Below, in pieces: positions 36,524 through 46,014 of a stretch of DNA of 64,000 nucleotides. This DNA is from Siccibacter turicensis LMG 23730 (GTDB taxonomy: Bacteria; Pseudomonadota; Gammaproteobacteria; Enterobacterales; Enterobacteriaceae). Both the position numbers and the translations under genes were made by a program. The stretch covers positions 423,557-487,556 of the forward strand of contig NZ_AWFZ01000042.1 of the NCBI RefSeq assembly GCF_000463155.2. Direction: 5' to 3'. Below the pieces are notes generated by a model. It saw only the letters and a program-made list of their open reading frames with translations, did not search any database and was not told the DNA's origin. Each line of letters starts with the position of its first letter. Position 1 is the stretch's first letter.

Positions 36524-37963
36524 ATGACGGCACCGGTGCAACATTCCATGTATATCGACGGGCAGTTTGTCAGCGGGCAGGGCGATGCCTGGATAGAGGT
36601 CATCAATCCGGCCACCGAAGCGGTTATCGCGCGCATTCCGGACGGCACCGCGGCGCACGCCCGGCAGGCCATTGCGGCGGCGAAACGCGCCCAGCCGGGC
36701 TGGGAGGCGCTGCCGGCCATTGAGCGTGCGGGCTGGCTGCGCCAGATCGCCCAGGGTATCCGCGAACGCGCAGCAGAGATCGCCGCGCTGATCGTGGCCG
36801 AGGGCGGTAAGGTGCAGGGGCTTGCCGAGGTGGAGGTGGCGTTTACCGCCGACTACCTCGATTACATGGCGGAGTGGGCGCGCCGCTACGAAGGCGAGAT
36901 CCTGCAAAGCGATCGGCCGGGGGAGAACATTCTGGTGTTTAAGCGCGCGCTGGGCGTGACCACCGGCATTTTGCCGTGGAACTTCCCGTTCTTCCTCATC
37001 GCCCGCAAGCTTGCGCCGGCGCTGATTACCGGCAACACCATCGTTATCAAGCCAAGCGAACTGACCCCCAGTAACGCCGTGGCGTTTGCTGAGATTGTGC
37101 ATGGCATCGGCCTGCCGGCCGGAGTGTTTAACCTGGTGCTGGGCCGCGGGGAGACCGTCGGGCAGGAGCTGGCCGGCAACCCGGACGTGGCGATGGTGAG
37201 CATGACCGGTAGCGTGGCGGCGGGGGAAAAGATCATGACCGCCGCGGCGAAAAACATCACCAAAGTCTGTCTGGAGCTGGGCGGCAAGGCGCCGGCCATC
37301 GTGATGGACGATGCGGATCTGGAGCTTGCGGTGAAAGCCATCGTCGATTCGCGCGTCATCAACACCGGGCAGGTGTGCAACTGCGCCGAGCGCGTGTACG
37401 TCCAGAGGGGCATCTATGATGCGTTTGTTGCCCGTCTCGCCAGCGCCATGGGCGCGGTGCAGTATGGCGACCCCGCCGAGCGGCAGGATATTGCCATGGG
37501 GCCGCTGATCAACGCCGCGGCGCGTGAGCGGGTGGCCGCCGCGGTAGACGGCGCGGTACGCGACGGGGCCACCGTGCTGACGGGCGGTACGCTTCCGTCG
37601 GGCAGCGGCTATTTCTATCCGCCCACGCTGCTGGTGGATGTGCGTCAGGAGATGCGCATCATGCACGACGAGACCTTCGGCCCGGTGCTGCCGGTGGTGG
37701 CCTTCGATACGCTTGATGAGGCGCTGGCGATGGCCAACGACAGCGAGTACGGCCTGACATCCTCCCTCTATACCCGGGATCTCACCACCGCCATGCGGGC
37801 GATTAACGGGCTGAAGTTTGGGGAAACCTACGTCAACCGGGAAAACTTCGAAGCGATGCAGGGCTTCCACGCCGGCTGGCGCAAATCCGGGATCGGCGGC
37901 GCCGACGGGCGTCACGGCCTGAACGAATACCTGCAAACCCAGGTGGTGTATCTGCAATCCTGA
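36524..37963 (+). CDS. aldA: Lactaldehyde/glycolaldehyde dehydrogenase
   Basis: 479 residues, equal to E. coli AldA and highly similar throughout. Catalytic Cys285 lies in NTGQVCNCAERV; the general base Glu is in CLELGGKAPAIV; the NAD+ site includes TGILPWNFPFFL and MTGSVAAGEKI. It oxidises L-lactaldehyde to L-lactate (fucose and rhamnose use) and glycolaldehyde to glycolate in the cytoplasm. Start supported by CAGGAGTAGGTC. A strong terminator follows. Confidence 0.97.
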   Translation: MTAPVQHSMYIDGQFVSGQGDAWIEVINPATEAVIARIPDGTAAHARQAIAAAKRAQPGWEALPAIERAGWLRQIAQGIRERAAEIAALIVAEGGKVQGLAEVEVAFTADYLDYMAEWARRYEGEILQSDRPGENILVFKRALGVTTGILPWNFPFFLIARKLAPALITGNTIVIKPSELTPSNAVAFAEIVHGIGLPAGVFNLVLGRGETVGQELAGNPDVAMVSMTGSVAAGEKIMTAAAKNITKVCLELGGKAPAIVMDDADLELAVKAIVDSRVINTGQVCNCAERVYVQRGIYDAFVARLASAMGAVQYGDPAERQDIAMGPLINAAARERVAAAVDGAVRDGATVLTGGTLPSGSGYFYPPTLLVDVRQEMRIMHDETFGPVLPVVAFDTLDEALAMANDSEYGLTSSLYTRDLTTAMRAINGLKFGETYVNRENFEAMQGFHAGWRKSGIGGADGRHGLNEYLQTQVVYLQS

Positions 37964-37971
37964 GTGCCTGC

Positions 37972-38000
37972 CGCCCCGACATGCGTCGGGGCGTTTTTTT
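37972..38000 (+). terminator. aldA terminator
   Basis: CGCCCCGAC-ATGC-GTCGGGGCG followed by seven Ts. Confidence 0.95.
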
Positions 38001-38033
38001 CCCGCCCACCCCACCAGGCCACTCCCTCCCTTT

Positions 38034-38088
38034 AAGATGAACGCATGTTCACAAAAATGTTGAACATGCGTTCATCTTTTGCCATAGT
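38034..38088 (+). promoter_or_regulatory. tetR-emrE promoter with paired TetR operators
   Basis: A perfect 18-bp inverted repeat (arms 38034-38051 and 38061-38078, spacer 9). Each arm holds its own 14-bp near-palindrome: TGAACGCATGTTCA at 38038-38051 and TGAACATGCGTTCA at 38061-38074, centres 23 bp apart. A promoter TTGAAC (38060-38065), 17-bp spacer, CATAGT (38083-38088) is covered by the second site, so binding would block the -35. The start codon of the TetR gene lies 26 bp after the -10. Autorepression is inferred. Confidence 0.85.
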
Positions 38089-38114
38089 GCTGTCGTCATC
38101 AGGAGGTAACACCC

Positions 38115-38705
38115 ATGACGTATCTGAAACGAGACGCACGCGAAGAGCAGCTGATTGCGCTTACCGTCCAGCTGCTGACGGAGAAGGGCTACCGCGCGAC
38201 CACCACCCGGGATATTGCTGCCCTGGGCGGCGTTGCGGTAGGAAACATTACCCGGCTGTTTGGATCGCTTACCGCCCTTAAGCATGCCGCGCTTTATCGC
38301 ATCAACGACCGGCTGGTAGCGGACACCGAAGCCGCCAGCGTGGGCAAGGTGCCGCTGGACGGCCTCATGACGCTGCTCGGCGATCCCACCGATGCCCGGA
38401 ACCAGCACGTGATGTCGCTGTGGCGCGAGGTGGCGGTGCTGGCAAACAGCGACCCGACGCTGCTGGTCATTCACCAGCACGCGCTGCGCGGCTGGGCGCA
38501 GTCGGTGGCGGGCTACCTTGAGGCGCAGGCGCCGCACGTCAGGCTACGAGACAGCGCATCGCGTACCGCCTGGCGGCTGATCGGCTTTGCCACCGGCATG
38601 GATCTGCTCCATGAGATCGGCGCGATGCCGGGCAGCCTGGACGAGATGAAACAGGATCTGGCTCGCTTTATCGCGGCCGAAATTTACAACGATGAGGTGA
38701 GATAA
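38115..38705 (+). CDS. TetR-family repressor
   Basis: 196 residues; N-terminal helix-turn-helix (LIALTVQLLTEKGYRATTTRDIAALGGVAVGNITRLFGSLTALKHAAL) followed by a ligand-binding helical domain. GGAGGTAACACCC is the ribosome site. The stop overlaps the emrE start (TAATG), and the paired operators sit directly upstream, so it should control its own operon and be released by a cationic drug or related compound. E. coli emrE has no such regulator beside it. Confidence 0.93.
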   Translation: MTYLKRDAREEQLIALTVQLLTEKGYRATTTRDIAALGGVAVGNITRLFGSLTALKHAALYRINDRLVADTEAASVGKVPLDGLMTLLGDPTDARNQHVMSLWREVAVLANSDPTLLVIHQHALRGWAQSVAGYLEAQAPHVRLRDSASRTAWRLIGFATGMDLLHEIGAMPGSLDEMKQDLARFIAAEIYNDEVR

Positions 38706-39040
38706 TGCCCGGTATCTGGCTTATCCTGGGCGTGGCAATCGTTGCCGAAGTGATTGGCACCACGCTGCTTAAATATTCCCACGGCTTTACCCGCCTGTGG
38801 CCGACGCTGGGCACGGCGCTGTGTTACGGCATTGCCTTCTGGTGTCTCTCCCGGACGCTGGAGCACATTCCTACCGGCATCGCCTATGCCATCTGGTCGG
38901 GCGTCGGGATTGTGTTGATCTCTATCGCCGGCTGGATTTTCAGCGGCCAAAAGCTCGATCTGCCCGCGATGCTGGGCATGGGACTGATCGTCGCCGGTGT
39001 GCTGGTGATTAATCTGTTCTCGACGTCGTCGGCACATTGA
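38705..39040 (+). CDS. emrE: EmrE-type small multidrug resistance transporter
   Basis: 111 residues, four transmembrane helices, very close to E. coli EmrE: VAEVIGTTLLKYSHGFTRLWP, IPTGIAYAIWSGVGIVLIS, GQKLDLPAMLGM. The essential proton/drug-binding Glu is Glu15 (Glu14 in E. coli) and Trp64 corresponds to Trp63. It forms an antiparallel dimer in the inner membrane and exchanges protons for quaternary ammonium and other aromatic cations. Translationally coupled to the TetR gene. In E. coli emrE is carried on the DLP12 prophage; here it sits in a core locus with a dedicated repressor. Confidence 0.93.
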   Translation: MPGIWLILGVAIVAEVIGTTLLKYSHGFTRLWPTLGTALCYGIAFWCLSRTLEHIPTGIAYAIWSGVGIVLISIAGWIFSGQKLDLPAMLGMGLIVAGVLVINLFSTSSAH

Positions 39041-39070
39041 CCGTATCAATCTGACAACGAAACGATATTT

Positions 39071-39107
39071 CGCGGCTGGAACGGAAAAAGTAATGAAATC
39101 AGCCGCG
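39071..39107. repeat. 8-bp inverted repeat between emrE and cybB
   Basis: CGCGGCTG-N21-CAGCCGCG, perfect arms (39071-39078, 39100-39107), without a T-run. It could be a transcript-end hairpin of the tetR-emrE operon. Confidence 0.5.
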
Positions 39108-39153
39108 TCTCTCGCTATGGTGTTTTCTCCGCTGCGTTCGATATGGTTAATTT

Positions 39154-39684
39154 ATGCGCTCTCGTTATACAACTCTGCAAATTACAATTCACTGGCTGGT
39201 CGCGCTGCTGGTCATTGTGGCGTATGCCACGATGGAGCTTCGCGGCTATGCGCCCCGCAATTTGCGCTGGCTGGTTAACATGGTTCACGTCAGCTGCGGC
39301 ATCAGCGTTATGGTGCTGATGGTGGCGCGGCTGCTGGTGCGTCTGAAGTATCCTGCTCCGCCCATCGTGCCGAAACCGCGCGGCATGGTGATCGGCCTGT
39401 CGCACCTCGGGCACCTGGCGGTGTACCTGATCTTTATTGTGCTGCCGGTGCTGGGCTTCCTGTCGATGTACTACCGGGGCGGGAACTGGATGGCGTTTGG
39501 CCTGCCGATGCCCTCTGCGGCAGTCGGGGATGAAGATCTGGTCGAAACCCTGTCCGATTACCACGTGCTGATCGCCAATATCAGCTATTTCGTGGTCGGC
39601 ATCCATGCGGCCGCTGCGCTGCTGCATCACTATCTCTGGAAAGACAACACGCTGCTGAGAATGATGCCTGGCAAACGTACCTGA
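39154..39684 (+). CDS. cybB: Cytochrome b561
   Basis: 176 residues, the E. coli CybB length, four transmembrane helices. Haem-ligand His residues lie in LQITIHWLVALL, NMVHVSCGIS and GIHAAAALLHHYLW; the C-terminus is KDNTLLRMMPGKR as in E. coli. It is a dihaem inner membrane protein reported to act as a superoxide:ubiquinone oxidoreductase. The ribosome site is weak. A terminator follows. The aldA-cybB neighbourhood is conserved although gene content between differs. Confidence 0.95.
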   Translation: MRSRYTTLQITIHWLVALLVIVAYATMELRGYAPRNLRWLVNMVHVSCGISVMVLMVARLLVRLKYPAPPIVPKPRGMVIGLSHLGHLAVYLIFIVLPVLGFLSMYYRGGNWMAFGLPMPSAAVGDEDLVETLSDYHVLIANISYFVVGIHAAAALLHHYLWKDNTLLRMMPGKRT

Positions 39685-39689
39685 CTCGA

Positions 39690-39714
39690 CGCCCCGCAAC
39701 GGGGCGTTTTTTTT
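39690..39714 (+). terminator. cybB terminator
   Basis: CGCCCCG-CAA-CGGGGCG followed by eight Ts. Confidence 0.95.
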
Positions 39715-39923
39715 GGGGGCAAAACGTGATCCCGCTGGCTGTTTTCTGCCCCGGTAGCGTTTCACTTCACATTTTTATTCCAGCCGGGTGGGCGAAAGCG
39801 CGGCGTTGCCTATAGAACTATATCTATTATAGAAACACTTTATGCAGATGACCTGTCCAGGGGCTGGCACTGCCAGCTTCCGCAACCCACCACCGGCGCG
39901 TATTGAACGCGAAAGGGGATGTG

Positions 39924-41249
39924 ATGAACGATTCAGTCCGCGCTGGGGAAGCGCACGTGAATAAGGGTGAAGAGGCCGTGGTAACGCGCAAGCTGCGTAA
40001 GGTGCTGCTCGCCACCGGCGTGGGCCATTTTGTCGAGTGGTTCGATTTTGGACTCTACGGCACGCTGGCGGCGATCATCGGCATCAACTTCTTCCCCTCC
40101 GCCGATCCCACCGCCGCGCTGCTCGCGTCGTTTGCGGTGTTCGGCGCCGGGTTCATCATGCGCCCGCTCGGCGGGCTGTTTTTCGGCTCGCTGGGCGACC
40201 GGATAGGCCGCCAGAAAGTGCTGGCCACGGTGATCCTGCTCACCTCCGGCGCCACTTTTGTGATGGGGCTGCTGCCGACCTGGCACTCTATTGGCGTCAC
40301 CGCCACGGTGCTGCTGGTGCTGACGCGTCTGGTGCAGGGCTTCGCCGCCGGGGGCGAGACCTCCGGGGCCACCACCTATCTCGCGGAATACGCCCCGGTC
40401 GCGCGGCGCGGCTACTTCACCTGCTGGATCGATAACTTTGGCTTTATGGCGTTTGTCGCCGGCTCCGGGCTGGTGTTTTTACTTACCGCCGGGCTGGGCG
40501 AAAGTGCCATGAACGCATGGGGCTGGCGCATTCCCTTTCTGATCGCCGGGCCGCTGGGGCTTATCGGCCTCTATCTGCGTACACATCTGGAGGATTCACC
40601 GGAATTCACCGCGGCGGCCGCCAGCGGGAAAACCGAAGCTGCACCGCTGCGGGTGGCGATGACCACCGCCTGGGGCGCGCTGGCGTTCTGCGTCGGGTTC
40701 GTGGTGATCAAAGCGGTGGGGCACTGGGTGCTGCAAACCTTTATGCCGAGCTACCTTTCCACCCAGTTGCACTACAGCAAGCTCGACGCCTACGCCATCA
40801 CCACCATTGGGCTGTTTGCAATTGCGGTGATGGTGCCGTTTATGGGCTATCTCTCCGACAAATACGGTCGCAAACCGCTGATGCTGGCCGGCTGTGCCGG
40901 ATTTATCCTCTTTACCTGGCCCGCACTGATGCTGATGGCGCGCGGAGACATGCTCTCCGCGGTGCTGGCCATGCTGATGCTCGGGGCATTTATCGCCGCG
41001 TTTGACGGGGCCTGTAGCGCAGCGATGGCAGAGCTGTTTCCGACCAGCATTCGCTACGGGGGCATGTCGATCGCCTACAACGTGGCGGTGGCGTTTTTCG
41101 GTGGTATCACGCCGTGGTTCTCCGCCTGGCTTATCAGCGCCACCGGCTACCCGTTCTCGCCGGCCTGGTACGTGATGGGCGCGGCGGTCATCACCTTCCT
41201 GACGGTGCTGCGCGCCAGGGAAACCGCCGGGCAGCCACTGAAGCGTTAG
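39924..41249 (+). CDS. Metabolite:H+ symporter (MHS) family MFS transporter
   Basis: 441 residues from ATG 39924 (AAAGGGGATGTG upstream) rather than ATG 39903. About 12 transmembrane segments. MHS signatures: GVGHFVEWFDFGLYGTLAAIIGINFFP, FGAGFIMRPLGGLFFGSLGDRIGRQKVL, RLVQGFAAGGETSGATTYLAEYAPVARRG and PFMGYLSDKYGRKPL. Relatives such as ProP, ShiA and KgtP import organic acids or osmolytes with protons; the substrate here is unknown. The 200-bp upstream region has an AT-rich patch (CTATAGAACTATATCTATTA) where an operator could lie. No E. coli counterpart at this place. Confidence 0.9.
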   Translation: MNDSVRAGEAHVNKGEEAVVTRKLRKVLLATGVGHFVEWFDFGLYGTLAAIIGINFFPSADPTAALLASFAVFGAGFIMRPLGGLFFGSLGDRIGRQKVLATVILLTSGATFVMGLLPTWHSIGVTATVLLVLTRLVQGFAAGGETSGATTYLAEYAPVARRGYFTCWIDNFGFMAFVAGSGLVFLLTAGLGESAMNAWGWRIPFLIAGPLGLIGLYLRTHLEDSPEFTAAAASGKTEAAPLRVAMTTAWGALAFCVGFVVIKAVGHWVLQTFMPSYLSTQLHYSKLDAYAITTIGLFAIAVMVPFMGYLSDKYGRKPLMLAGCAGFILFTWPALMLMARGDMLSAVLAMLMLGAFIAAFDGACSAAMAELFPTSIRYGGMSIAYNVAVAFFGGITPWFSAWLISATGYPFSPAWYVMGAAVITFLTVLRARETAGQPLKR

Positions 41250-41284
41250 CGGGCGTGTGAATGGAACGCGTATCCTCTCTGCCG

Positions 41285-41596
41285 TTAAAAGTCGTAGCGG
41301 TTAATCATCTCCAGCAGATCATCATGCGTGCGGTAGCGCAGGCGCAGTTGCGCCTGCTGCGTTTTGGCCGCGGAGCAGACCTGATTTATCTCCTTTTCTA
41401 ACGATTGTTGGCGAGCAACCGGCAGCATATTGTCCCATTCGCCTGCAAGGTATTCACAGCTATCGGCCTGGGTGATGAACGTGGTTATCTCCTGCGGTAT
41501 TTTTTCAACAGCCAGGCTGCTGAACGCTGTCAGTAAACCAATGAGAGCAAACGCGGTGTTATTAACGCCCATCCGATGACCAGTGCGGTTTGTCAT
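41285..41596 (-). CDS. 103-residue exported protein with two Cys, unknown
   Basis: ATG 41596 is chosen over earlier in-frame codons because GGAGGAAGTC lies just before it. A signal peptide (hydrophobic core TAFALIGLLTAFSSLA, about 14-29) precedes a small mature domain VEKIPQEITTFITQADSCEYLAGEWDN with Cys47 and Cys74, ending HDDLLEMINRYDF. The C-x3-AGE pattern with a second Cys about 27 residues on resembles small exported proteins with a CxHFAGE motif, which are widespread in proteobacteria and have no known function. Convergent with the MHS transporter gene. Confidence 0.75.
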   Translation of the reverse strand: MTNRTGHRMGVNNTAFALIGLLTAFSSLAVEKIPQEITTFITQADSCEYLAGEWDNMLPVARQQSLEKEINQVCSAAKTQQAQLRLRYRTHDDLLEMINRYDF

Positions 41597-41877
41597 GACT
41601 TCCTCCATGATATTTGATTGCGCCATATTCGGCGCCGACAGCGTGTAATTCAGCATTCATTCCATCCTGAAAGGGAAGGATCATGCCGTGGATCTTACCC
41701 GGGGTGAAATTATTATAGTGCAATTAATGCTATCACTTTTCCTTTACGATTTGAGTTGAGAGATCCAAGAGGTAAATATATTTACCACAAACTTATAAAC
41801 GATTTATAACACAGTGCTAAATGGCTGTAAAAATAATGAGTGATGAACTGCTGCTACTCGTGAAATTAACCTGTCTG
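41597..41877. other. AT-rich spacer between two orphan genes
   Basis: About 280 bp, strongly AT-rich compared with the rest of the window, especially 41700-41840. No frame of interest. It should contain the promoter of the exported-protein gene (read leftward) and lies downstream of the 111-residue gene. Confidence 0.6.
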
Positions 41878-42213
41878 CTACTTTTCAATTCCATAAGGGC
41901 AAAGATCAAACTGGCAGGCTGAAGAGCGAGAGCACTGTTCCAGGTGGGGCTGTTCGTTGCCGGGGCACTGCGCGCCCGCTTTGGTGGTCTGCCAGAAGGC
42001 GGCGCTGTAGGGGAATAAGTGGATGACGTCGATATCGCGTGGTTGATTATTAACAAGTAAGCCTATGCTGCTGGTGAAGATATTATTATCTGGCCTCAAA
42101 AAGTAACTGCCTTTATACCAGAGAATGACCTTAAAACCTTTCGGGCTAACGGCAAGGGCGAATGCCGTGCCGGTGGTGGGGGATGCCAACATCTCGGTTA
42201 TATCCCAATGCAT
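41878..42213 (-). CDS. 111-residue protein with four C-terminal Cys, unknown
   Basis: ATG 42213 with AAAAAGGAAAAAAA upstream; a longer frame to 42297 has no ribosome site. No signal peptide. The first half looks like a small beta-rich domain (TGTAFALAVSPKGFKVILWYKGSYFLRP), and the last 30 residues carry four Cys (83, 94, 100, 105; spacing C-x10-C-x5-C-x4-C), which could bind a metal or form disulfides. No family recognised. It lies in AT-rich DNA between core genes, suggesting acquisition. Confidence 0.65.
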   Translation of the reverse strand: MHWDITEMLASPTTGTAFALAVSPKGFKVILWYKGSYFLRPDNNIFTSSIGLLVNNQPRDIDVIHLFPYSAAFWQTTKAGAQCPGNEQPHLEQCSRSSACQFDLCPYGIEK

Positions 42214-42593
42214 TTTTTTTCCTTTTTTGTGAGCAATGCTATGCTCCTGTCTGTCGTGTTTATTTGCCCTTCCTGAGAGCGAGAAACAAAATAACACTTA
42301 TTAAGAATTTTCTCAATTTCAACGTTTGCCTTTTTACGTTTCTTTAGAAAGCATCATTCATTACGCCATTATACTTTCCGCTGTAATTATTTCTGTTAAT
42401 TCAGTGCCTCCCTAAATAACCTGGAAAATAATAATTTTGTTATGTTAATAATGAAAAGGTAACTCTCTTTCCGGCGTGTCGACAGGATGTAAATACCGCT
42501 CCCGGTTCCCTGAACACAGCGAGAAACGATGTGATTTTACAATGCCACCTCACCAGGTTACTATACCCCCCTATAGTATACGGAGGGCGTGCC
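42214..42593. other. AT-rich region upstream of frmR
   Basis: About 300 bp of markedly AT-rich DNA (42220-42470) without a credible gene, then the frmR promoter/operator. Together with 41597-42213 it forms a roughly 900-bp low-GC patch in a GC-rich chromosome. Confidence 0.6.
42561..42580 (+). promoter_or_regulatory. FrmR operator
   Basis: CTATACCCCCCTATAGTATA, a C-tract flanked by AT-rich inverted ends, as in the operators of the CsoR/RcnR/FrmR family. It lies 14 bp before the frmR ATG, overlapping the expected promoter. FrmR releases DNA on reaction with formaldehyde. Confidence 0.85.
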
Positions 42594-42869
42594 ATGCCGC
42601 ATTCACCGCAGGATAAAAAACGCATTCTCACCCGCGTGCGCCGCATACGCGGCCAGGCCGAAGCGCTGGAAAGGGCGCTGGAAGCGGGAGAACCCTGTCT
42701 GGCTATTCTCCAGCAGATCGCCGCGGTACGCGGCGCGGCTAACGGGTTGATGGGTGAGATGGTGGAGATTCACCTGAAAGACGAACTGGTCAGCGGGGAC
42801 ACCACGCCCGCTGAGCGGGCGCAACGTATGAACGACATCGGCCAGCTGCTGCGGGCTTATCTAAAATAA
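42594..42869 (+). CDS. frmR: Formaldehyde-sensing repressor FrmR
   Basis: 91 residues from ATG 42594 (MPHSPQDKKRILTRVRRIRGQAEALERAL), the E. coli length; the upstream extension would run through the operator. CsoR/RcnR-family four-helix protein. The conserved Cys reached in helix 2 is present (EPCLAILQQIAAVRGAANGLMGEM); in E. coli FrmR formaldehyde crosslinks Pro2 and Cys35, and both Pro2 and the Cys are present here. It controls frmA, which starts 33 bp downstream. Confidence 0.95.
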   Translation: MPHSPQDKKRILTRVRRIRGQAEALERALEAGEPCLAILQQIAAVRGAANGLMGEMVEIHLKDELVSGDTTPAERAQRMNDIGQLLRAYLK

Positions 42870-44021
<1,152 letters not shown>

Positions 44022-44112
44022 TCCCCCTCTGCCAGCGGCGCCTGCCGCTGGCTATTTCCCCGATCTCGCAAGGTTTTAGCGCAAACTGTGAGCCAGTTAG
44101 CGCTTTTAGCGG

Positions 44113-44139
44113 TAAGCGTTCGTCGCGAAATGCCGATGT
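44113..44139 (+). promoter_or_regulatory. Sigma-28 (FliA) promoter of trg
   Basis: TAAGCGTT, exactly 11 bases, GCCGATGT; the FliA consensus is TAAAGTTT-N11-GCCGATAA. It lies about 45 bp before the trg start codon, as expected for a class 3 flagellar/chemotaxis gene. Confidence 0.82.
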
Positions 44140-44183
44140 TTATCTGGTGTTATTTCGCACCTTACCAATAAGAGACTTGGGCC

Positions 44184-45875
44184 ATGGACAAAACAAAAAC
44201 GATGCACCACTCGGGGAGCGTCGGCTTCCTGCATCACATAAGGCTGGTTCCGCTGTTTGCTTCCATTCTCGGAGGGATTTTGCTGCTGTTTGCGCTGTGC
44301 GTGGGGCTGGCGGGTTACTTCCAGCTGCAGAGCGAACAGACCCTCAACGATGTGACGGAGGAAATTCAGGTTCGTTCGAGCCTTTCTAACAGTTCCAATC
44401 ACCTGCGCACCGCGCGCATCAACATGATCCATGCCGGGGCGGCAAGCCGCGTGGCAGAGATGGATCTGATGAAGATGAACGTTGCTGAGGCCGAGAAGCG
44501 CCTTAAACAGGCGCAGGACGGCTTCAATCAGTATATGGACCGCAAGGTGAAAACCCCGGCCGATGTGGCGCTGGATGGCGAGCTGAAAACCCGCTTTACC
44601 GCCTACATTGACGGCCTGCAACCGATGCTGAAGTTCGCTAAAAACGGCATGTTTGAGGCGATCATCAACCATGAAGATGAAGTTGCCCGTCAGCTCGACA
44701 GCGACTATAACGACATTCTGCTCAAAGCCATTGAGATCCGCACCGCACGCGCGCAGCAGCTGAGCGTGGATGCCCACAACCGCACCCAGTTTAGCCTGAT
44801 GGTGATGGGCGGCGCCTTTGCGGTAGCGCTGATTCTCTCCCTGCTGACCTTTGTGGCGCTGCGCCGCACGGTGATTACCCCGCTGCAGCACGCCGCGAAG
44901 CGCATTGAGCTGATTGCCGCCGGCGATCTGACGATGCCGGAAGAGGCCACGGGCCGCAGCGAAATCGGCAAGCTGAGCCAGCATCTTCAGCACATGCAGC
45001 GTTCACTGGTGGACACCGTGGGCAGCGTGCGCCAGGGCGCCGACGCTATCTATCAGGGCACCAGCGAAATCTCTGCCGGCAACACCGATCTGTCGTCACG
45101 TACCGAGCAGCAGGCCGCCGCGCTGGAGCAAACCGCGGCCAGCATGGAGCAGCTCACCGCCACGGTGAAACAGAACGCCGACAACGCTCACCACGCCAGC
45201 AAACTGGCGGCCGAGGCCTCTAACAAGGCCAGCGACGGCGGACGCATGGTGTCGGGCGTGGTCAATACCATGGGCGGCATCTCCGCCAGCTCGAAGAAAA
45301 TCTCTGAAATCACCGCGGTCATTAACAGCATCGCGTTCCAGACCAACATTCTGGCGCTGAACGCGGCGGTAGAAGCCGCACGCGCCGGCGAACAGGGCCG
45401 TGGCTTCGCGGTGGTTGCCAGCGAAGTGCGTACCCTCGCCAGCCGCAGCGCCCAGGCGGCGAAAGAGATCGAAGGACTGATCGGCGCCTCGGTGACGCTT
45501 ATCGACAAAGGCTCCAGTGAAGTGGTGGAAGCGGGCGAAACCATGAAGGGTATCGTCGATGCGGTACGCCGCGTCACCGATATCATGCAGGAGATCGCTG
45601 CCGCCTCTGATGAGCAGAGTCGTGGCATTGAGCAGGTAGGCCAGGCGATTGCCGAGATGGATAATGTCACCCAGCAAAACGCCGCGCTGGTTGAAGAAGC
45701 ATCGGCAGCCGCGGTTGCGCTTGAAGATCAGGCCGCGCGTCTGACCCAGGCCGTGGGCGCGTTCCGTCTGCGCGGCGTTACGTCAGCACGCGACACCACG
45801 CCACCACCGTCCGCTCCACGCGCTGCGACACCGCGCCCGGCGCTGGCCCAGGGCGAGCACTGGGAAACCTTCTGA
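44184..45875 (+). CDS. trg: Methyl-accepting chemotaxis protein Trg
   Basis: 563 residues. The N-terminus ([25 protein letters not shown]) and periplasmic domain (SARINMI-type helix, [36 protein letters not shown]) match E. coli Trg, the ribose/galactose-binding-protein and autoinducer receptor. Then come TM2 (about 209-228), HAMP, and the signalling domain with the hairpin tip [44 protein letters not shown]. Unlike E. coli Trg (546 residues, ending VSFATV), the protein ends with a Pro-rich linker and HWETF at 559-563, the CheR/CheB-binding pentapeptide of high-abundance receptors. Confidence 0.94.
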   Translation: MDKTKTMHHSGSVGFLHHIRLVPLFASILGGILLLFALCVGLAGYFQLQSEQTLNDVTEEIQVRSSLSNSSNHLRTARINMIHAGAASRVAEMDLMKMNVAEAEKRLKQAQDGFNQYMDRKVKTPADVALDGELKTRFTAYIDGLQPMLKFAKNGMFEAIINHEDEVARQLDSDYNDILLKAIEIRTARAQQLSVDAHNRTQFSLMVMGGAFAVALILSLLTFVALRRTVITPLQHAAKRIELIAAGDLTMPEEATGRSEIGKLSQHLQHMQRSLVDTVGSVRQGADAIYQGTSEISAGNTDLSSRTEQQAAALEQTAASMEQLTATVKQNADNAHHASKLAAEASNKASDGGRMVSGVVNTMGGISASSKKISEITAVINSIAFQTNILALNAAVEAARAGEQGRGFAVVASEVRTLASRSAQAAKEIEGLIGASVTLIDKGSSEVVEAGETMKGIVDAVRRVTDIMQEIAAASDEQSRGIEQVGQAIAEMDNVTQQNAALVEEASAAAVALEDQAARLTQAVGAFRLRGVTSARDTTPPPSAPRAATPRPALAQGEHWETF

Positions 45876-45884
45876 GTTATTTTC

Positions 45885-45905
45885 CGGGCACGTTCGTCGT
45901 GCCCG
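45885..45905 (+). terminator. Hairpin after trg
   Basis: CGGGCACG-TTCGT-CGTGCCCG, 8-bp stem, starting ten bases past the trg stop; no T-run, so weak as an intrinsic terminator. Confidence 0.5.
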
Positions 45906-46014
45906 TCTACTCTCCAACCTGCGTTTTAGGACAATGCCTGGCGTTTGCCGCCTGGCTTATTTCCCGCATCGTCGTCCATGCTTAAGGGGACTTTAGCGAT
46001 AACGGAGATAAGAC

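Noticed and set aside
39093-39278. 61-codon frame overlapping cybB
   Set aside because: Runs into cybB in another frame; cybB has the conserved protein and no support exists for this one.
39041-39923. Possible RydC small RNA near cybB
   Set aside because: Neither spacer around cybB resembles RydC; only simple hairpins are present.
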